Of a DNA stretch of 64,000 bases, positions 44,342 through 53,502 are shown piece by piece. The translations under genes and the position numbers were made by a program. Under the pieces are notes generated by a model. The model was not told the DNA's origin. It searched no databases and saw only the letters and a list, made by a program, of their open reading frames with translations. How positions within the stretch are numbered: position 1 is the stretch's first letter; each line of letters begins with the position of its first letter. Source of the DNA: Kineosporia babensis (GTDB lineage Bacteria > Actinomycetota > Actinomycetes > Actinomycetales > Kineosporiaceae); NCBI RefSeq assembly GCF_021129305.1, contig NZ_JAJOMB010000021.1:62001-126000 (forward strand), in the 5' to 3' direction.

Positions 44342-46012
44342 TCAGTCCAGTTGGAGAAGGGTGCGCAGGTGGCGGGGCGGCGGTGCCCCGTGCGCCAGGA
44401 TCTCGTCGTTCACCTCACGGCGCGAGCGGTCCGGGTTGGCCGAGCCGAGCCGGGCGGCCAGGTCGCGGATCTCCCGGTGCCCGACGTAGTAGGCGGACAG
44501 CTGGGTGGAGGTGAGCAGGGCCCGGCGCCATTTGCCCGCGGCCTCGCCCGGTTCCTGGTGCCCACGCGCGGTCATCAGCTGCAGCGCCTCGTCCTCGGTC
44601 ATCCCGTGCGCGTGCACCCGGACGTCCAGGATCGCGTTGATGGCGCTGCGCAGGGCCATCTTCAGCGACATCAGCCGCAGCCAGTCGTCGTCCTGGCCGC
44701 CCAGGCCGAGCCCGGCCGAGGAGATCAGTTCCTCGGCGTACACGGCCCAGCCCTCGGTGAACGTCTCGCTGCGGATGGCGGTGCGCACCGGGGTTCCGCC
44801 GCGGTAGCCGGTGGCGTGGGCCAGTTGCAGCGCATGGCCCGGAATTCCCTCGTGCACGGCCAGATTCCGCAGCATGTGGCCGTTGTACTCGCGCCGCAGA
44901 CCGGCGTCGTTCAGGCTCGGGGCGACTGCGAAGAAGGTGGGCAGCAGCCCGTCCGCGGCACCCGGCTCGAGCGGGCCGGGCGGGTCGCAGTAGGCCACGA
45001 TGCCGGCCCGGGCCGGAGGTACCTCGATCACCTGGATCGGCACCGGCAGCAGGGTGACCAGGTCGAGCTCGCGGACCCGGTCGGTGATCAGGGTCAGGGC
45101 CTGTTCGCAGAGTGCGCGCACCCCGTCGGCGGCGATCGGGGCGGTGTCGGCGGCCTGGTCCAGCACCTCACGGACCAGCGTGGCGCTCATCGGCCGGCCG
45201 CTGATCCGCACCGCCAGCTCGGCGATCTCCTCCTCGATCCCCTGCAGGTCGCTCTCGGCCCTGGTGAGCAGGGCGTCCGGGCTGGTCTCGGTGTCCAGCG
45301 TGTACCAGAGCCGGGCGGCATAGTTCAGCTCACCGAGCCGGGCCTCGCCGTCGCTGACCGGCAACTGCGCCTGCAACCAGTGGACGTGTCGCTCCAGGGC
45401 TTCCAGCGCGTCCTGGCGGGCCTGGCGCACCGGCCCGGCCAGCGACTCGTCCTGTTCCAGCAAGGGTTCCAGGTCGTCGGTGAGCAACGGCACCGTGCCC
45501 CGGGCCCGCTCGATCGCGGTCTGCACATGGATCCGGGGCATGTCGTGCAGCACCGAGCGAGCCTGTTCCAGCCGGGCCGGCACGTGGGTCAGGCGGGCGT
45601 TCAGGGCCCGCAGCCGATCCGGCACCGGGCCGTCCCGGGTGATCAGCGGGTAGAGGCCGTCGGCGGGCAGGTGCAGCAGCGGGTCGGTCTCGAACCGGCG
45701 CAGCTCGGTCTGTTCCCACAGCGTGCCGCTGACCCGGGTGCGCAGGATCTCCAGGTCCACCCGGTCGTCCGGGGTGAGCGCGGTGTCGTCCACCTCGTCC
45801 AGCGCGGACAACGCGTCCACCAGCATCGAGGCCCGGCCGATGGTGGCCTCGACGGTCAGCTCGGTGGTGCGCTCGTCGTAACGGTGCTCGCCCAGCTCGG
45901 TGGCCGATTCGGGAGCGGCCTCGAGCAGGGCGTCCAGCACCTTCGTGGCGGCGTCACGGAACCGGGCCGTGACGATCGGGTCCTCACCGTGCTGCTCGCG
46001 CATGCACCCCAT
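44342..46012 (-). CDS. DUF885 family metallopeptidase-like protein
   Basis: 556 residues. DUF885 (M3-like alpha-helical peptidases): zinc motif VHEGIPGHALQLAHA, where H-E-G-I-P-G-H is the family form of HExxH, and the third ligand region TFTEGWAVYAEELI about 40 residues later; ILDVRVHAHGMTEDEALQLM follows. Function is a predicted carboxypeptidase or dipeptidase; cytoplasmic, no signal peptide. Starts at 46012 (MGCMREQHGED) and 46003 are both possible; the frame is open further upstream. It lies between purC and eno. Confidence 0.88.
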   Translation of the reverse strand: MGCMREQHGEDPIVTARFRDAATKVLDALLEAAPESATELGEHRYDERTTELTVEATIGRASMLVDALSALDEVDDTALTPDDRVDLEILRTRVSGTLWEQTELRRFETDPLLHLPADGLYPLITRDGPVPDRLRALNARLTHVPARLEQARSVLHDMPRIHVQTAIERARGTVPLLTDDLEPLLEQDESLAGPVRQARQDALEALERHVHWLQAQLPVSDGEARLGELNYAARLWYTLDTETSPDALLTRAESDLQGIEEEIAELAVRISGRPMSATLVREVLDQAADTAPIAADGVRALCEQALTLITDRVRELDLVTLLPVPIQVIEVPPARAGIVAYCDPPGPLEPGAADGLLPTFFAVAPSLNDAGLRREYNGHMLRNLAVHEGIPGHALQLAHATGYRGGTPVRTAIRSETFTEGWAVYAEELISSAGLGLGGQDDDWLRLMSLKMALRSAINAILDVRVHAHGMTEDEALQLMTARGHQEPGEAAGKWRRALLTSTQLSAYYVGHREIRDLAARLGSANPDRSRREVNDEILAHGAPPPRHLRTLLQLD

Positions 46013-46053
46013 CGTGCCGCACGAAGTGGCCCGCCAGCCTCTCGAGGGGCGAA

Positions 46054-46887
46054 TTACCAGCGGTTGCCGGTGATCCGCTCGTACACGTCCACGTACAGCG
46101 CGCGGGTCTTCTCGACGATCTCCTCGGGAATCTCCGGACCGGGGTACGTCTTGTCCCAGCCGCTGGTCAGCGACCAGTCCCGGACGAACTGCTTGTCCCA
46201 CGACTTCTGCGGCCCGCCCGGGGTCCAGGTGTCAGCCGGCCAGAACCGCGAGGAGTCGGAGGTGAGCACCTCGTCGCCGAGCACCAGTTCGCCCGCGGCG
46301 TCCAGACCGAACTCCAGCTTGGTGTCGGCGATGATCACGCCGCTGCGGGCGGCGATCTCGGCGCCCCGGGTGTAGACGGCCAGGGTGAGCTCACGCAGCC
46401 GGTCGCTCAGGTCGGCGCCCTGCTGGGCCACCACCTCGTCGTAGGTCATGAACTCGTCGTGGCCCTCGGAGGCCTTGGTGGTGGGGGTGAACACCGGTTC
46501 GGGCAGCTTCGAGCCCTCGACCAGGCCGGCCGGCAGTTGCACCCCGGAGATCGCCTGGTCGCGGCGGTACTCCTCGAGGCCGAGGCCGGCCAGGTAGCCG
46601 CGGGCGATGCACTCGACCGGGATCATCGTGAGCTTCTTGCACCGCACGGCCCGGCCGGCCCACTCCTCGGGGACGTCGGTGGCCGAGACGATGTGGTGCG
46701 GCACCAGATCTTTCAGCTGGTCGAACCACCAGAGCGAGAGCTGGGTCAGGATCTTGCCCTTGTCCGGCACCGGGGTGGGCAGGACCACGTCGTAGACCGA
46801 GACCCGGTCGGAGGCGACCAGGATGATGTCGTCGCCGTCGGCGTAGACGTCACGCACCTTGCCGGAGTGGAGCAACTGCGGGCTCAT
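46054..46887 (-). CDS. purC: Phosphoribosylaminoimidazole-succinocarboxamide synthase
   Basis: 277 residues. SAICAR synthase, purine step 8: ATP-dependent coupling of CAIR and aspartate. LLHSGKVRDVYADGDDIILV and ASDRVSVYDVVLPTPVPDKG are the N-terminal ATP-binding strands; PVECIARGYLAGLGLEEY, IIADTKLEFGLD and LGDEVLTSDSSRFW are the SAICAR signature segments. Start ATG at 46887, with AAGG about 10 nt upstream. No other purine gene is adjacent; mazG, which removes damaged nucleotides, lies 45 bp upstream on the same strand. Confidence 0.96.
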   Translation of the reverse strand: MSPQLLHSGKVRDVYADGDDIILVASDRVSVYDVVLPTPVPDKGKILTQLSLWWFDQLKDLVPHHIVSATDVPEEWAGRAVRCKKLTMIPVECIARGYLAGLGLEEYRRDQAISGVQLPAGLVEGSKLPEPVFTPTTKASEGHDEFMTYDEVVAQQGADLSDRLRELTLAVYTRGAEIAARSGVIIADTKLEFGLDAAGELVLGDEVLTSDSSRFWPADTWTPGGPQKSWDKQFVRDWSLTSGWDKTYPGPEIPEEIVEKTRALYVDVYERITGNRW

Positions 46888-46932
46888 CGGGAACTGCCTT
46901 TCGGTTCTGGCGGTCTTTCGCAGGCGGACAAC

Positions 46933-48261
46933 CTATAGCTCCGGTGGGACCATCCGGCCCAGAGCCGCCCGCAGCGCGGCCTCGGCGTCCTCGTTGCCCG
47001 CCCGGGCCAGCACCACCACCCGCAGCAGTGCGGCGGCCAGTTCGTCGCCCTTGGCCGCCTGCTCGATCGCCTCGTCCAGGTCGACCCCGGCGCGGGCCAG
47101 CCGGCCGAGCATCTTCTGGGCCTTGGCCAGCGCGGGCAACGTGGCCGGGATGCCCTCGAAGCCCTGCCGGCCGCTCTTCTCCTCGGCCTTCAACGCCTCC
47201 CAGGACTGCTCCACCTCGGCCGCCGATCCGGCCGGGGCGTCGGCGAACACGTGCGGGTGCCGCCGGACCAGCTTGGCCACGATCCCCGCGGACACCTCGT
47301 CGATCCCGAAGTCCGAGGTCTCCTGCGCCACCCGGGCGTGGAACATCACCTGCAGCAACAGGTCGCCGAGCTCTTCCTGCAGGTGGGCCGGATCTTCCGA
47401 CTCCACCGCCTCGATCACCTCGTGCGCCTCCTCCAGCAGGTAGGGCAGCAGCGAGGTGTGGGTCTGCTCGGCGTCCCACGGGCAGCCGCCGGGCGAGCGC
47501 AGCGTGTCCATCACCGAGACCAGGTCGAGCAGCCGGGCGCCGGGCAGATCGTAGGAGCCGGTGATCACCTCGACCTCGGGCGGCAGGGCGGCGACCGCGC
47601 GGCGGGACAGGTGCTCGGCCAGCGCATCGGTCAGGCCGGGATCGCCGTCGTCGCTGCCCCACCACACCAGTTCGCGGCCTCCGGAGGCATCGACCACCAG
47701 GCGGCCGGCTCGCTCACCGACCGAGAGCGCGGCCACGTCCTCAGGCACGACGCCGGCCTCGGCGAAGGCATCCAGCCAGGCCGGGTCGGGGTCGGCGGCG
47801 AGTACCGCGTCGGCTACCCGAAGTCGTTGCCAGGCGGGAAAACTCAGCAGGCCGGGGGCAGTGCGTGGGGTGGTCAGCAAGAGGACGATGCGGCCGGTTG
47901 CGGGGACGGCTGCACCTTCCGGGGTAGCCAGGTTCTCGGACGCCAGAGTTGGCTCAGCTGAGTCCTTCGCCGCCGGAATTGGCGTGGCCGGGCTCTCGGC
48001 CGCCCGAGTCGGCATGGCCGGATTCTCGGCCGCCAGACTCGGCACGGTCGAGTCCTCCGCCGCCCGCGTCGGCACAGCCGAGTCCTCCGCCACCCGAGTC
48101 GGCACGGCCGAGTTCCCGGTCGCCGAAGTTGGCGCGGCCGGGTCCTCGGCCGCCGGAATTGGCACGGCCGAGTTTTCGAGCGCGGCCGAGTTTTCGAGCG
48201 CGGCTGACGGTGCGTCCGGCCGGGCCGGGGTGGCCCCGCCGGACGGTTGTTCCGGAGCCAC
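46933..48261 (-). CDS. mazG: Nucleoside triphosphate pyrophosphohydrolase MazG with repeat N-terminus
   Basis: 442 residues. The all-alpha MazG domain occupies about residues 245-365: LVSVMDTLRSPGGCPWDAEQ, THTSLLPYLLEEAHEVIEAV, the metal-binding E-E-x-x-E and EELGDLLLQVMFHA, then VRRHPHVFAD. An actinobacterial N-terminal domain (about 120-240) precedes it. Residues 20-115 are unusual: about nine copies of a decapeptide near A-E-D-S-A-V-P-T-R-A, encoded by 30-bp repeats, not seen in ordinary MazG. GTG at 48261 overlaps the lipoprotein stop (TAGTG). Confidence 0.93.
   Translation of the reverse strand: MAPEQPSGGATPARPDAPSAALENSAALENSAVPIPAAEDPAAPTSATGNSAVPTRVAEDSAVPTRAAEDSTVPSLAAENPAMPTRAAESPATPIPAAKDSAEPTLASENLATPEGAAVPATGRIVLLLTTPRTAPGLLSFPAWQRLRVADAVLAADPDPAWLDAFAEAGVVPEDVAALSVGERAGRLVVDASGGRELVWWGSDDGDPGLTDALAEHLSRRAVAALPPEVEVITGSYDLPGARLLDLVSVMDTLRSPGGCPWDAEQTHTSLLPYLLEEAHEVIEAVESEDPAHLQEELGDLLLQVMFHARVAQETSDFGIDEVSAGIVAKLVRRHPHVFADAPAGSAAEVEQSWEALKAEEKSGRQGFEGIPATLPALAKAQKMLGRLARAGVDLDEAIEQAAKGDELAAALLRVVVLARAGNEDAEAALRAALGRMVPPEL
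47925..48204. repeat. 30-bp in-frame minisatellite in mazG
   Basis: About nine degenerate tandem copies of a 30-bp unit (around GCCGCCCGAGTCGGCACGGC then CGAGTCCTCC on the + strand) encoding the decapeptides near the MazG N-terminus. The period is a multiple of 3, so copy-number change keeps the frame. Confidence 0.8.
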
Positions 48262-48923
48262 TACGGCGCGGGGCTCGCGTCGGGAACCGGCGCCTCGGTG
48301 CCGGGCTCACCAGCACCAGGCTGATCGGTGCCGGGCTGACCAGCGCCGGGCTGACCGGTGGTCGGGTCCTCAGCCGCAGGCTGGGCGGCCTCCAGCCAGT
48401 CCGGCCGGGACTGGGTGATGGTGAAGGTGCTGTAGTCGATGCCGTTGCCGTAGCGCGGGTTGATGTGCACGCCCTGCGACTTCAGCTCCTGCTCGATGTC
48501 GGCGTAGGTGGCGGCGATCTGATCGGCTGCGCGGTCGGTCTGCAGCGCGGAGTTGGCCAGGTTGGCCTGCCAGACCTGGACCCCGGCCTCGCTCAGGTCT
48601 TCCGAGGCGATGCTGCCGGACGAGGAGATGTCCAGCCGGGCGTCCTGCTCGGAGACGCCACGATTGAGGCCGGCGGCGGCATCGGCCAGATAGGGCTGCA
48701 GGATGAGCAGATTCAGGATCTGCGCCTGGGTGACCCCGGCGTCCTGCCCGACCAGCGGCAGGATGTCGGTGTACCCGTTCTGCACGTCGGCCACGGAGAT
48801 CCGGCGGTCACCGATGACTGCCGCAGCTCCGGCCTGACTGCTGCCGCAGCCGGAGAGAGTCACGGCAAGAACGGCGGCCGTACCGGCCACAAGAGCGCCC
48901 ACCCGGCGCCGGGTCGCAATCAC
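48261..48923 (-). CDS. SurA N-terminal-like lipoprotein
   Basis: 220 residues. Lipoprotein signal (VGALVAGTAAVLAVTLSGC, lipobox LSGC with Cys near residue 26). The mature part AAAVIGDRRISVADVQNGYT and a long helical region (ILNLLILQPYLADAAAGLNR) resemble the SurA N-terminal chaperone domain. There is no PPIase domain. The last 45 residues are G-Q-P-G-x repeats (GQPGAGQPGTDQPGAGEPGT). It lies between mfd and mazG, the usual place for this actinobacterial protein. GTG start at 48923. Confidence 0.85.
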   Translation of the reverse strand: MIATRRRVGALVAGTAAVLAVTLSGCGSSQAGAAAVIGDRRISVADVQNGYTDILPLVGQDAGVTQAQILNLLILQPYLADAAAGLNRGVSEQDARLDISSSGSIASEDLSEAGVQVWQANLANSALQTDRAADQIAATYADIEQELKSQGVHINPRYGNGIDYSTFTITQSRPDWLEAAQPAAEDPTTGQPGAGQPGTDQPGAGEPGTEAPVPDASPAP

Positions 48924-49526
48924 GCACGCGATGCTATCGCCCGGCTACGACAGAACGGGGTGCCAGGGGTGACCTTCACAACAAATCCCAACAATGGACG
49001 CTCGTGGCGCCCCGGCGACGAACGTCGCCGACCAGCGACTCACCTGAGGTGACAGCGACCGGGAACGCGCTGGACATGAAACCGGCCGGACGCCCGCCGC
49101 TCCGTACGAGCCGGACGCCGACGGGGTTGGCGCGGGCCAAGGGCCGGGCGCCTGACACGGGCCAGCGCGGCTAGGGCCGAAGCCGGCCGGGGGCGTAAAT
49201 CGCCGGTTCCGAGATGTGTGTACACCGCGTACCAGGTGACCGATGTGTACACACATCACGAAGGCCCTCGCGGCCGGGCCACGCGCGGTAACCACCGCTA
49301 CTCCGAGCAATCCGACCTGCTGGCGCACCGATCAAGCTCAGCCGCTGAGGGTAAATGTCCCTGGGGCAACCGCCCACGGGGCATGTCCTCGGAGTGAATG
49401 TCCCCGACCACCACACCGGTGACTGGCAAAACCCAGGCCCGCACGGAGTATGTCCCCGGCCAGCGGCCCGAGGTGCCCCAGGCACCCCAGGCCGCACAGC
49501 CGTTCATCCAGATCTTGTTCTTGCTT
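48924..49526. other. 603-bp gene-free stretch with inverted repeat and repeated ATGTCCC
   Basis: Between the leftward mfd and lipoprotein genes. It contains a perfect 13-bp inverted repeat GATGTGTGTACAC (49213-49225) / GTGTACACACATC (49245-49257), i.e. two GTGTACAC cores 27 bp apart, and four copies of an ATGTCCC/TCC-type motif between 49350 and 49460 (AATGTCCCTGGGGC, CATGTCCTCGGAG, AATGTCCCCGACC, TATGTCCCCGGCC). No intact gene. The motif cluster could be a decayed insertion-sequence end or operators. Confidence 0.5.
49213..49257. promoter_or_regulatory. Inverted repeat with two GTGTACAC cores
   Basis: 13-bp perfect arms separated by 19 bp, in AT-richer surroundings upstream of the lipoprotein gene (start 48923). 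It looks like a paired operator; the binding protein is unknown. Confidence 0.45.
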
Positions 49527-52500
49527 TTACTTGCGGGTGCCCACCGCGGAGGCCGCCCGCACCGACGACAGCAGCACCGACTCGATGAACTCGCGAGCCC
49601 AGTTCAGCACCGCGACGTCGCGCAACGGCCGCCCACCGATCCGGGCCGTGGTCGGCCCCGGAACCAGAACCGTCTTCGTGGCCGGCTTGTCCTGGGTGCC
49701 GGGGTAGAGCCGGTGCAGGCGCATCCGGGCGGAGTCGGGCAGGTCGATCGGGCCGAAGCGGATCGCCTTGCCCATTGTGGCGATCTCGCTGAGGTTGGCC
49801 TGACGGGCCAGGATCCGCAGCCGGGCGACCTCGAGCAGGTTGGTGACCACTTCCGGAAGCGGGCCGTAGCGGTCGATCAGCTCGGCCTTGACCGCGTCCA
49901 GGGCCTCGTCGGAGGAGACCTCGGCGAGCTTACGGTAGGCCTCCAGGCGCAGCCGCTCGTCGGGCAGGTAGGCGGTGGGCAGGTGGGCATCGACCGGAAG
50001 GTCGATCTTGACCTCCTGGTACTCCTGCTCGTTCTCGCCGCGGAACTCCGCCACGGCCTCGCCGACCAGCCGGATGTACAGGTCGAACCCGACGCCTGCG
50101 ATGTGCCCGGACTGCTCGCCGCCGAGCAGGTTTCCGGCGCCGCGGATCTCCAGGTCCTTCATCGCCACCCGCATCCCGGCGCCCAGGTCGGTGTTCGCCG
50201 CAATCGTCTGCAGGCGGTCCAGAGCGGTTTCGGTGAGCGGCTTCTCGCTGGGGTACAGGAAGTACGCGTAGGCCCGTTCGCGACCCCGGCCGACCCGCCC
50301 ACGCAGCTGGTGCAGCTGCGAAAGACCCATCATGTCAGCGCGTTCCAGGATCAGCGTGTTGGCGTTGGAGATGTCCAGGCCGGTCTCGATGATCGTGGTG
50401 CAGACCAGGACGTCGAAGCGCTTCTCCCAGAAGTCGACCATCACCTGCTCGAGCTGGTGCTCGCCCATCTTGCCGTGGGCGGTGGCGATCCGGGCCTCCG
50501 GAACCAGCTCGTGCAGCCGGGCGGCGGTGCGGTCGATCGACTCCACCCGGTTGTGGATGAAGAAGACCTGGCCCTCGCGCAGCAGTTCCCGGCGGATCGC
50601 GGCGGAGATCTGCCGCTCGTCGTAGCCACCCACGAAAGTCAGCACCGGGTGCCGCTCTTCGGGCGGGGTGGCGAGCGTGGACATCTCGCGGATCCCGGTG
50701 ACCGCGAGCTCGAGGGTACGCGGGATCGGGGTGGCGCTCATCGCCAGCACGTCGACGTTGGTGCGCAGCTGCTTCAGCCGCTCCTTGTGCTCGACGCCGA
50801 AGCGCTGTTCCTCGTCGATCACCACCAGACCGAGGTCCTTGAACTTGATCTCGCTGGTCAGCAGCCGGTGGGTACCGATCACCACGTCGACCGAGCCGTC
50901 GGTGATGCCCTCCTTGACGGCGCGGGCGTCGGCCTCGGTGGAGAAGCGGGACAGGCCCTTGACGTTGACCGGGAAGTTGACGTAGCGCTCGACGAAGGTG
51001 TCCAGGTGCTGCTGGACCAGTAGCGTGGTCGGCACCAGCACGGCCACCTGCTTGCCGTCCTGCACCGCCTTGAACGCCGCGCGGACCGCGATCTCGGTCT
51101 TGCCGTAGCCGACGTCGCCACAGATCAGCCGGTCCATCGGGACCGTCTTCTCCATGTCCTGCTTGACCTCTTCGATGGTCACCAGCTGGTCGGGCGTCTC
51201 CACGTAGGCGAACGCGTCCTCCAGCTCGCGCTGCCAGGGGGTGTCCGGGGCGAAGGCGTGCCCGGAGGTGGCCATCCGGGCGCTGTAGAGCTGGATCAGC
51301 TCGCCGGCGATCTGCTTGACCGCCTTGCGAGCGCGGCCCTTGGTCTTGGCCCAGTCCGAGCCGCCGAGCTTGTTCAGGCTGGGCTGCTCACCGCCCACGT
51401 ACCGGGTGACCTGGTCGAGCGCGTCGGTCGGCACGAAGAGACGGTCGCCGGGCTGACCGCGCTTGCTCGGCGCGTACTCGATCACCAGGTACTCGCGGGT
51501 GGCCCCGGCCACGGTGCGCTGCACCAGCTCGACGAACTTGCCCACGCCGTGCTGCTCGTGCACCACGTTGTCGCCGGTGCTCAGCTGCATCGGGTCGACC
51601 ACGTTCTTGCGGCGCGCCGGCATCCGGCGCATGTCCTTGGTGGTCGAGCCCGGGGCGCTGCCGCCGGTCAGATCGGTCTCGGTGAGGACGGCGAGCTTGA
51701 GTTCGGAAGCGATCAGGCCCTGGTTGAGGCGGCCGGTTCCTACTGCCACAACTGAGGACGCCGGTGGCTGGGAAAGATCGTCGGTCGCGGTTGCGGCGAG
51801 GTCGGCTTCGGTGAGCATCTCGACCACCCGGCGGGCCAGACCACTGCCCTCGGTGATCACCACGACCCGCCAGCCCTCGTGCAGCCAGCCGGTGATGTCT
51901 TCCAGGGTCTTCTCGCGGTCGCCGCGGTAGGGCTCGGGGGCGACGATCTCGGGGACGAAGACGACCGCGCCCTCGTCACCCTCGTCATGGGCGGCCTGAC
52001 CGGTCTCGTCCAGGCCGAACGGGGAGATCGTCCACCAGGGCAGGTTCAGTTTCAGGGCGTGGGCCCGGACGTCGGCCAGGGTCCAGAACGAGCCGGTGCC
52101 CAGGATCGGCTCCAGGTCGACCGGGACGGCGCTGCCCGCGGCCGCGCTGAGCCAGCTCGCCTGCAGGAACTCCTCGCTGGTGGCGACCAGGTCGTGGGCC
52201 CGGGCGCGGATCCGCTCCGGATCGGCCAGCACCACGTGGGTATGCTCGGGCAGCACGTCCAGCACCGATTCCATGGCGTCGACCAGGACCGGGGTGAGCG
52301 ACTCCATGCCCTCGACGGCCACGCCCGCGGCGACCTTGCCGAGCAGGTCGGCCACGCCGGGCAGGCGCTCGGCCAGCTCGGCCGCCTTGGTCTTGACCTC
52401 CTCGGTCAGCAGGAGCTCACGGCAGGGCGGGGCCCACAGCCCGGACTCCGCCACCTGCAGGCTGCGCTGGTCGGCGACCGCGAAGTAGCGGATCTCCTCG

Positions 52501-53120
52501 ACCTCGTCACCCCAGAACTCCACCCGCAGGGGGTGCTCCTCGGTGGGCGGGAAGACGTCCAGGATGCCGCCGCGCACGGCGAACTCCCCGCGCCGCTCCA
52601 CCAGGTCGGTACGGCTGTAGGCGGCCGCGGCCAGGCGCTCGACCACGTCGGTCAGCTCGGCCTCCTGGCCGGAGTGCAGCGCCACCGGCTCCAGGTCGCC
52701 CAGCCCGCGGACCACCGGCTGCAGCACCGCGCGCACCGGGGCGACCACCACCTGCAGGGCGCCGTGCTCATCCTGCTCGGGGTGGGCCAGGCGGCGCAGC
52801 ACGGCGATCCGGCGGCCCACCGTGTCGCTGCGGGGGCTCAGGCGCTCGTGCGGCAGGGTCTCCCAGGCGCCGAACTCCGCCACAGCATGTTCGGGCAGGA
52901 AGCAGCGCAGCGCGGCGGCCAGGTCTTCGGCCTCACGGCCGGTGGCGGTGATCGCCAGCACGGTGCGCCCGGCGCCGGCGATCCCGGCGGTCAGGGGGGC
53001 GCGCAGCCCTGGCGGGCCGGTCAGATCGAGGAGCGGTTCGCCGCCTTCGCGGGCGATCCGCAGGACTTCGCTCACGGCGCGGTCGGCGCCGATCAGGTCG
53101 AGGATTCCGGTGAGGCTCAT
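49527..53120 (-). CDS. mfd: Transcription-repair coupling factor Mfd
   Basis: 1197 residues, the usual length. Removes stalled RNA polymerase and recruits UvrA. UvrB-like N-terminal domains (about 1-370), RNA-polymerase-interacting CarD-like domain (about 500-570: GDNVVHEQHGVGKFVELVQR), then RecG-like translocase: Walker A ICGDVGYGKTEIAVRAA near 668, VVIDEEQRFGVEHKERL near 767, SATPIPRTLELA, QLRGRVGRGRERAYAYF; C-terminal TRCF domain. I start at the ATG 53120 (MSLTGILDLIGADRAVSEVL), which matches homologues; the frame is open for 81 more codons upstream. Confidence 0.97.
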   Translation of the reverse strand: MSLTGILDLIGADRAVSEVLRIAREGGEPLLDLTGPPGLRAPLTAGIAGAGRTVLAITATGREAEDLAAALRCFLPEHAVAEFGAWETLPHERLSPRSDTVGRRIAVLRRLAHPEQDEHGALQVVVAPVRAVLQPVVRGLGDLEPVALHSGQEAELTDVVERLAAAAYSRTDLVERRGEFAVRGGILDVFPPTEEHPLRVEFWGDEVEEIRYFAVADQRSLQVAESGLWAPPCRELLLTEEVKTKAAELAERLPGVADLLGKVAAGVAVEGMESLTPVLVDAMESVLDVLPEHTHVVLADPERIRARAHDLVATSEEFLQASWLSAAAGSAVPVDLEPILGTGSFWTLADVRAHALKLNLPWWTISPFGLDETGQAAHDEGDEGAVVFVPEIVAPEPYRGDREKTLEDITGWLHEGWRVVVITEGSGLARRVVEMLTEADLAATATDDLSQPPASSVVAVGTGRLNQGLIASELKLAVLTETDLTGGSAPGSTTKDMRRMPARRKNVVDPMQLSTGDNVVHEQHGVGKFVELVQRTVAGATREYLVIEYAPSKRGQPGDRLFVPTDALDQVTRYVGGEQPSLNKLGGSDWAKTKGRARKAVKQIAGELIQLYSARMATSGHAFAPDTPWQRELEDAFAYVETPDQLVTIEEVKQDMEKTVPMDRLICGDVGYGKTEIAVRAAFKAVQDGKQVAVLVPTTLLVQQHLDTFVERYVNFPVNVKGLSRFSTEADARAVKEGITDGSVDVVIGTHRLLTSEIKFKDLGLVVIDEEQRFGVEHKERLKQLRTNVDVLAMSATPIPRTLELAVTGIREMSTLATPPEERHPVLTFVGGYDERQISAAIRRELLREGQVFFIHNRVESIDRTAARLHELVPEARIATAHGKMGEHQLEQVMVDFWEKRFDVLVCTTIIETGLDISNANTLILERADMMGLSQLHQLRGRVGRGRERAYAYFLYPSEKPLTETALDRLQTIAANTDLGAGMRVAMKDLEIRGAGNLLGGEQSGHIAGVGFDLYIRLVGEAVAEFRGENEQEYQEVKIDLPVDAHLPTAYLPDERLRLEAYRKLAEVSSDEALDAVKAELIDRYGPLPEVVTNLLEVARLRILARQANLSEIATMGKAIRFGPIDLPDSARMRLHRLYPGTQDKPATKTVLVPGPTTARIGGRPLRDVAVLNWAREFIESVLLSSVRAASAVGTRK

Positions 53121-53502
53121 GGCTCCGGTGACTTGACGCAGGGTTTTTCCGAACAGCACAACGCGCCGGGCTGCGCGGGCAGTCCGGGCCGTTGTCAGCT
53201 TACGGCGATTTCCGGGACGAGGCGGCGGGTCCGGCCCGGTCCGCCCGGCCGCGATTTGTGCAGGCAGTGCGGTCGAGGGCGGATTTCGGGCAGGTTCGGG
53301 CGCCGAAAATGAACGACATCTGGCGGACATCTGCGCTTGCTGGGGTGGCACTCTTCCGGCCATCAGAATTCTTGGATCTGGCGCAAACCGGTGCGACTCA
53401 TAAAATGATCCGGATCCGGAAACGCACTCGGCACGGGGCCGGGATTCCGGCTGGTCGAATCCCCTCGCGGGAAAGCGACGCCTGGCACTGTGGAGGGGGC
53501 AC
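53121..53502. other. Divergent intergenic region (mfd / IS701-like gene)
   Basis: 382 bp with no gene. Contains a 12-bp palindrome TCCGGATCCGGA (53409-53420) after a short AT-rich run (ATAAAATG). No inverted repeat here matches sequence downstream of the IS701-like gene, so I find no element end. Confidence 0.45.

Noticed and set aside
49398-53312. Long + strand frames opposite mfd
   Set aside because: The minus strand has every Mfd motif; the + strand peptides have none.
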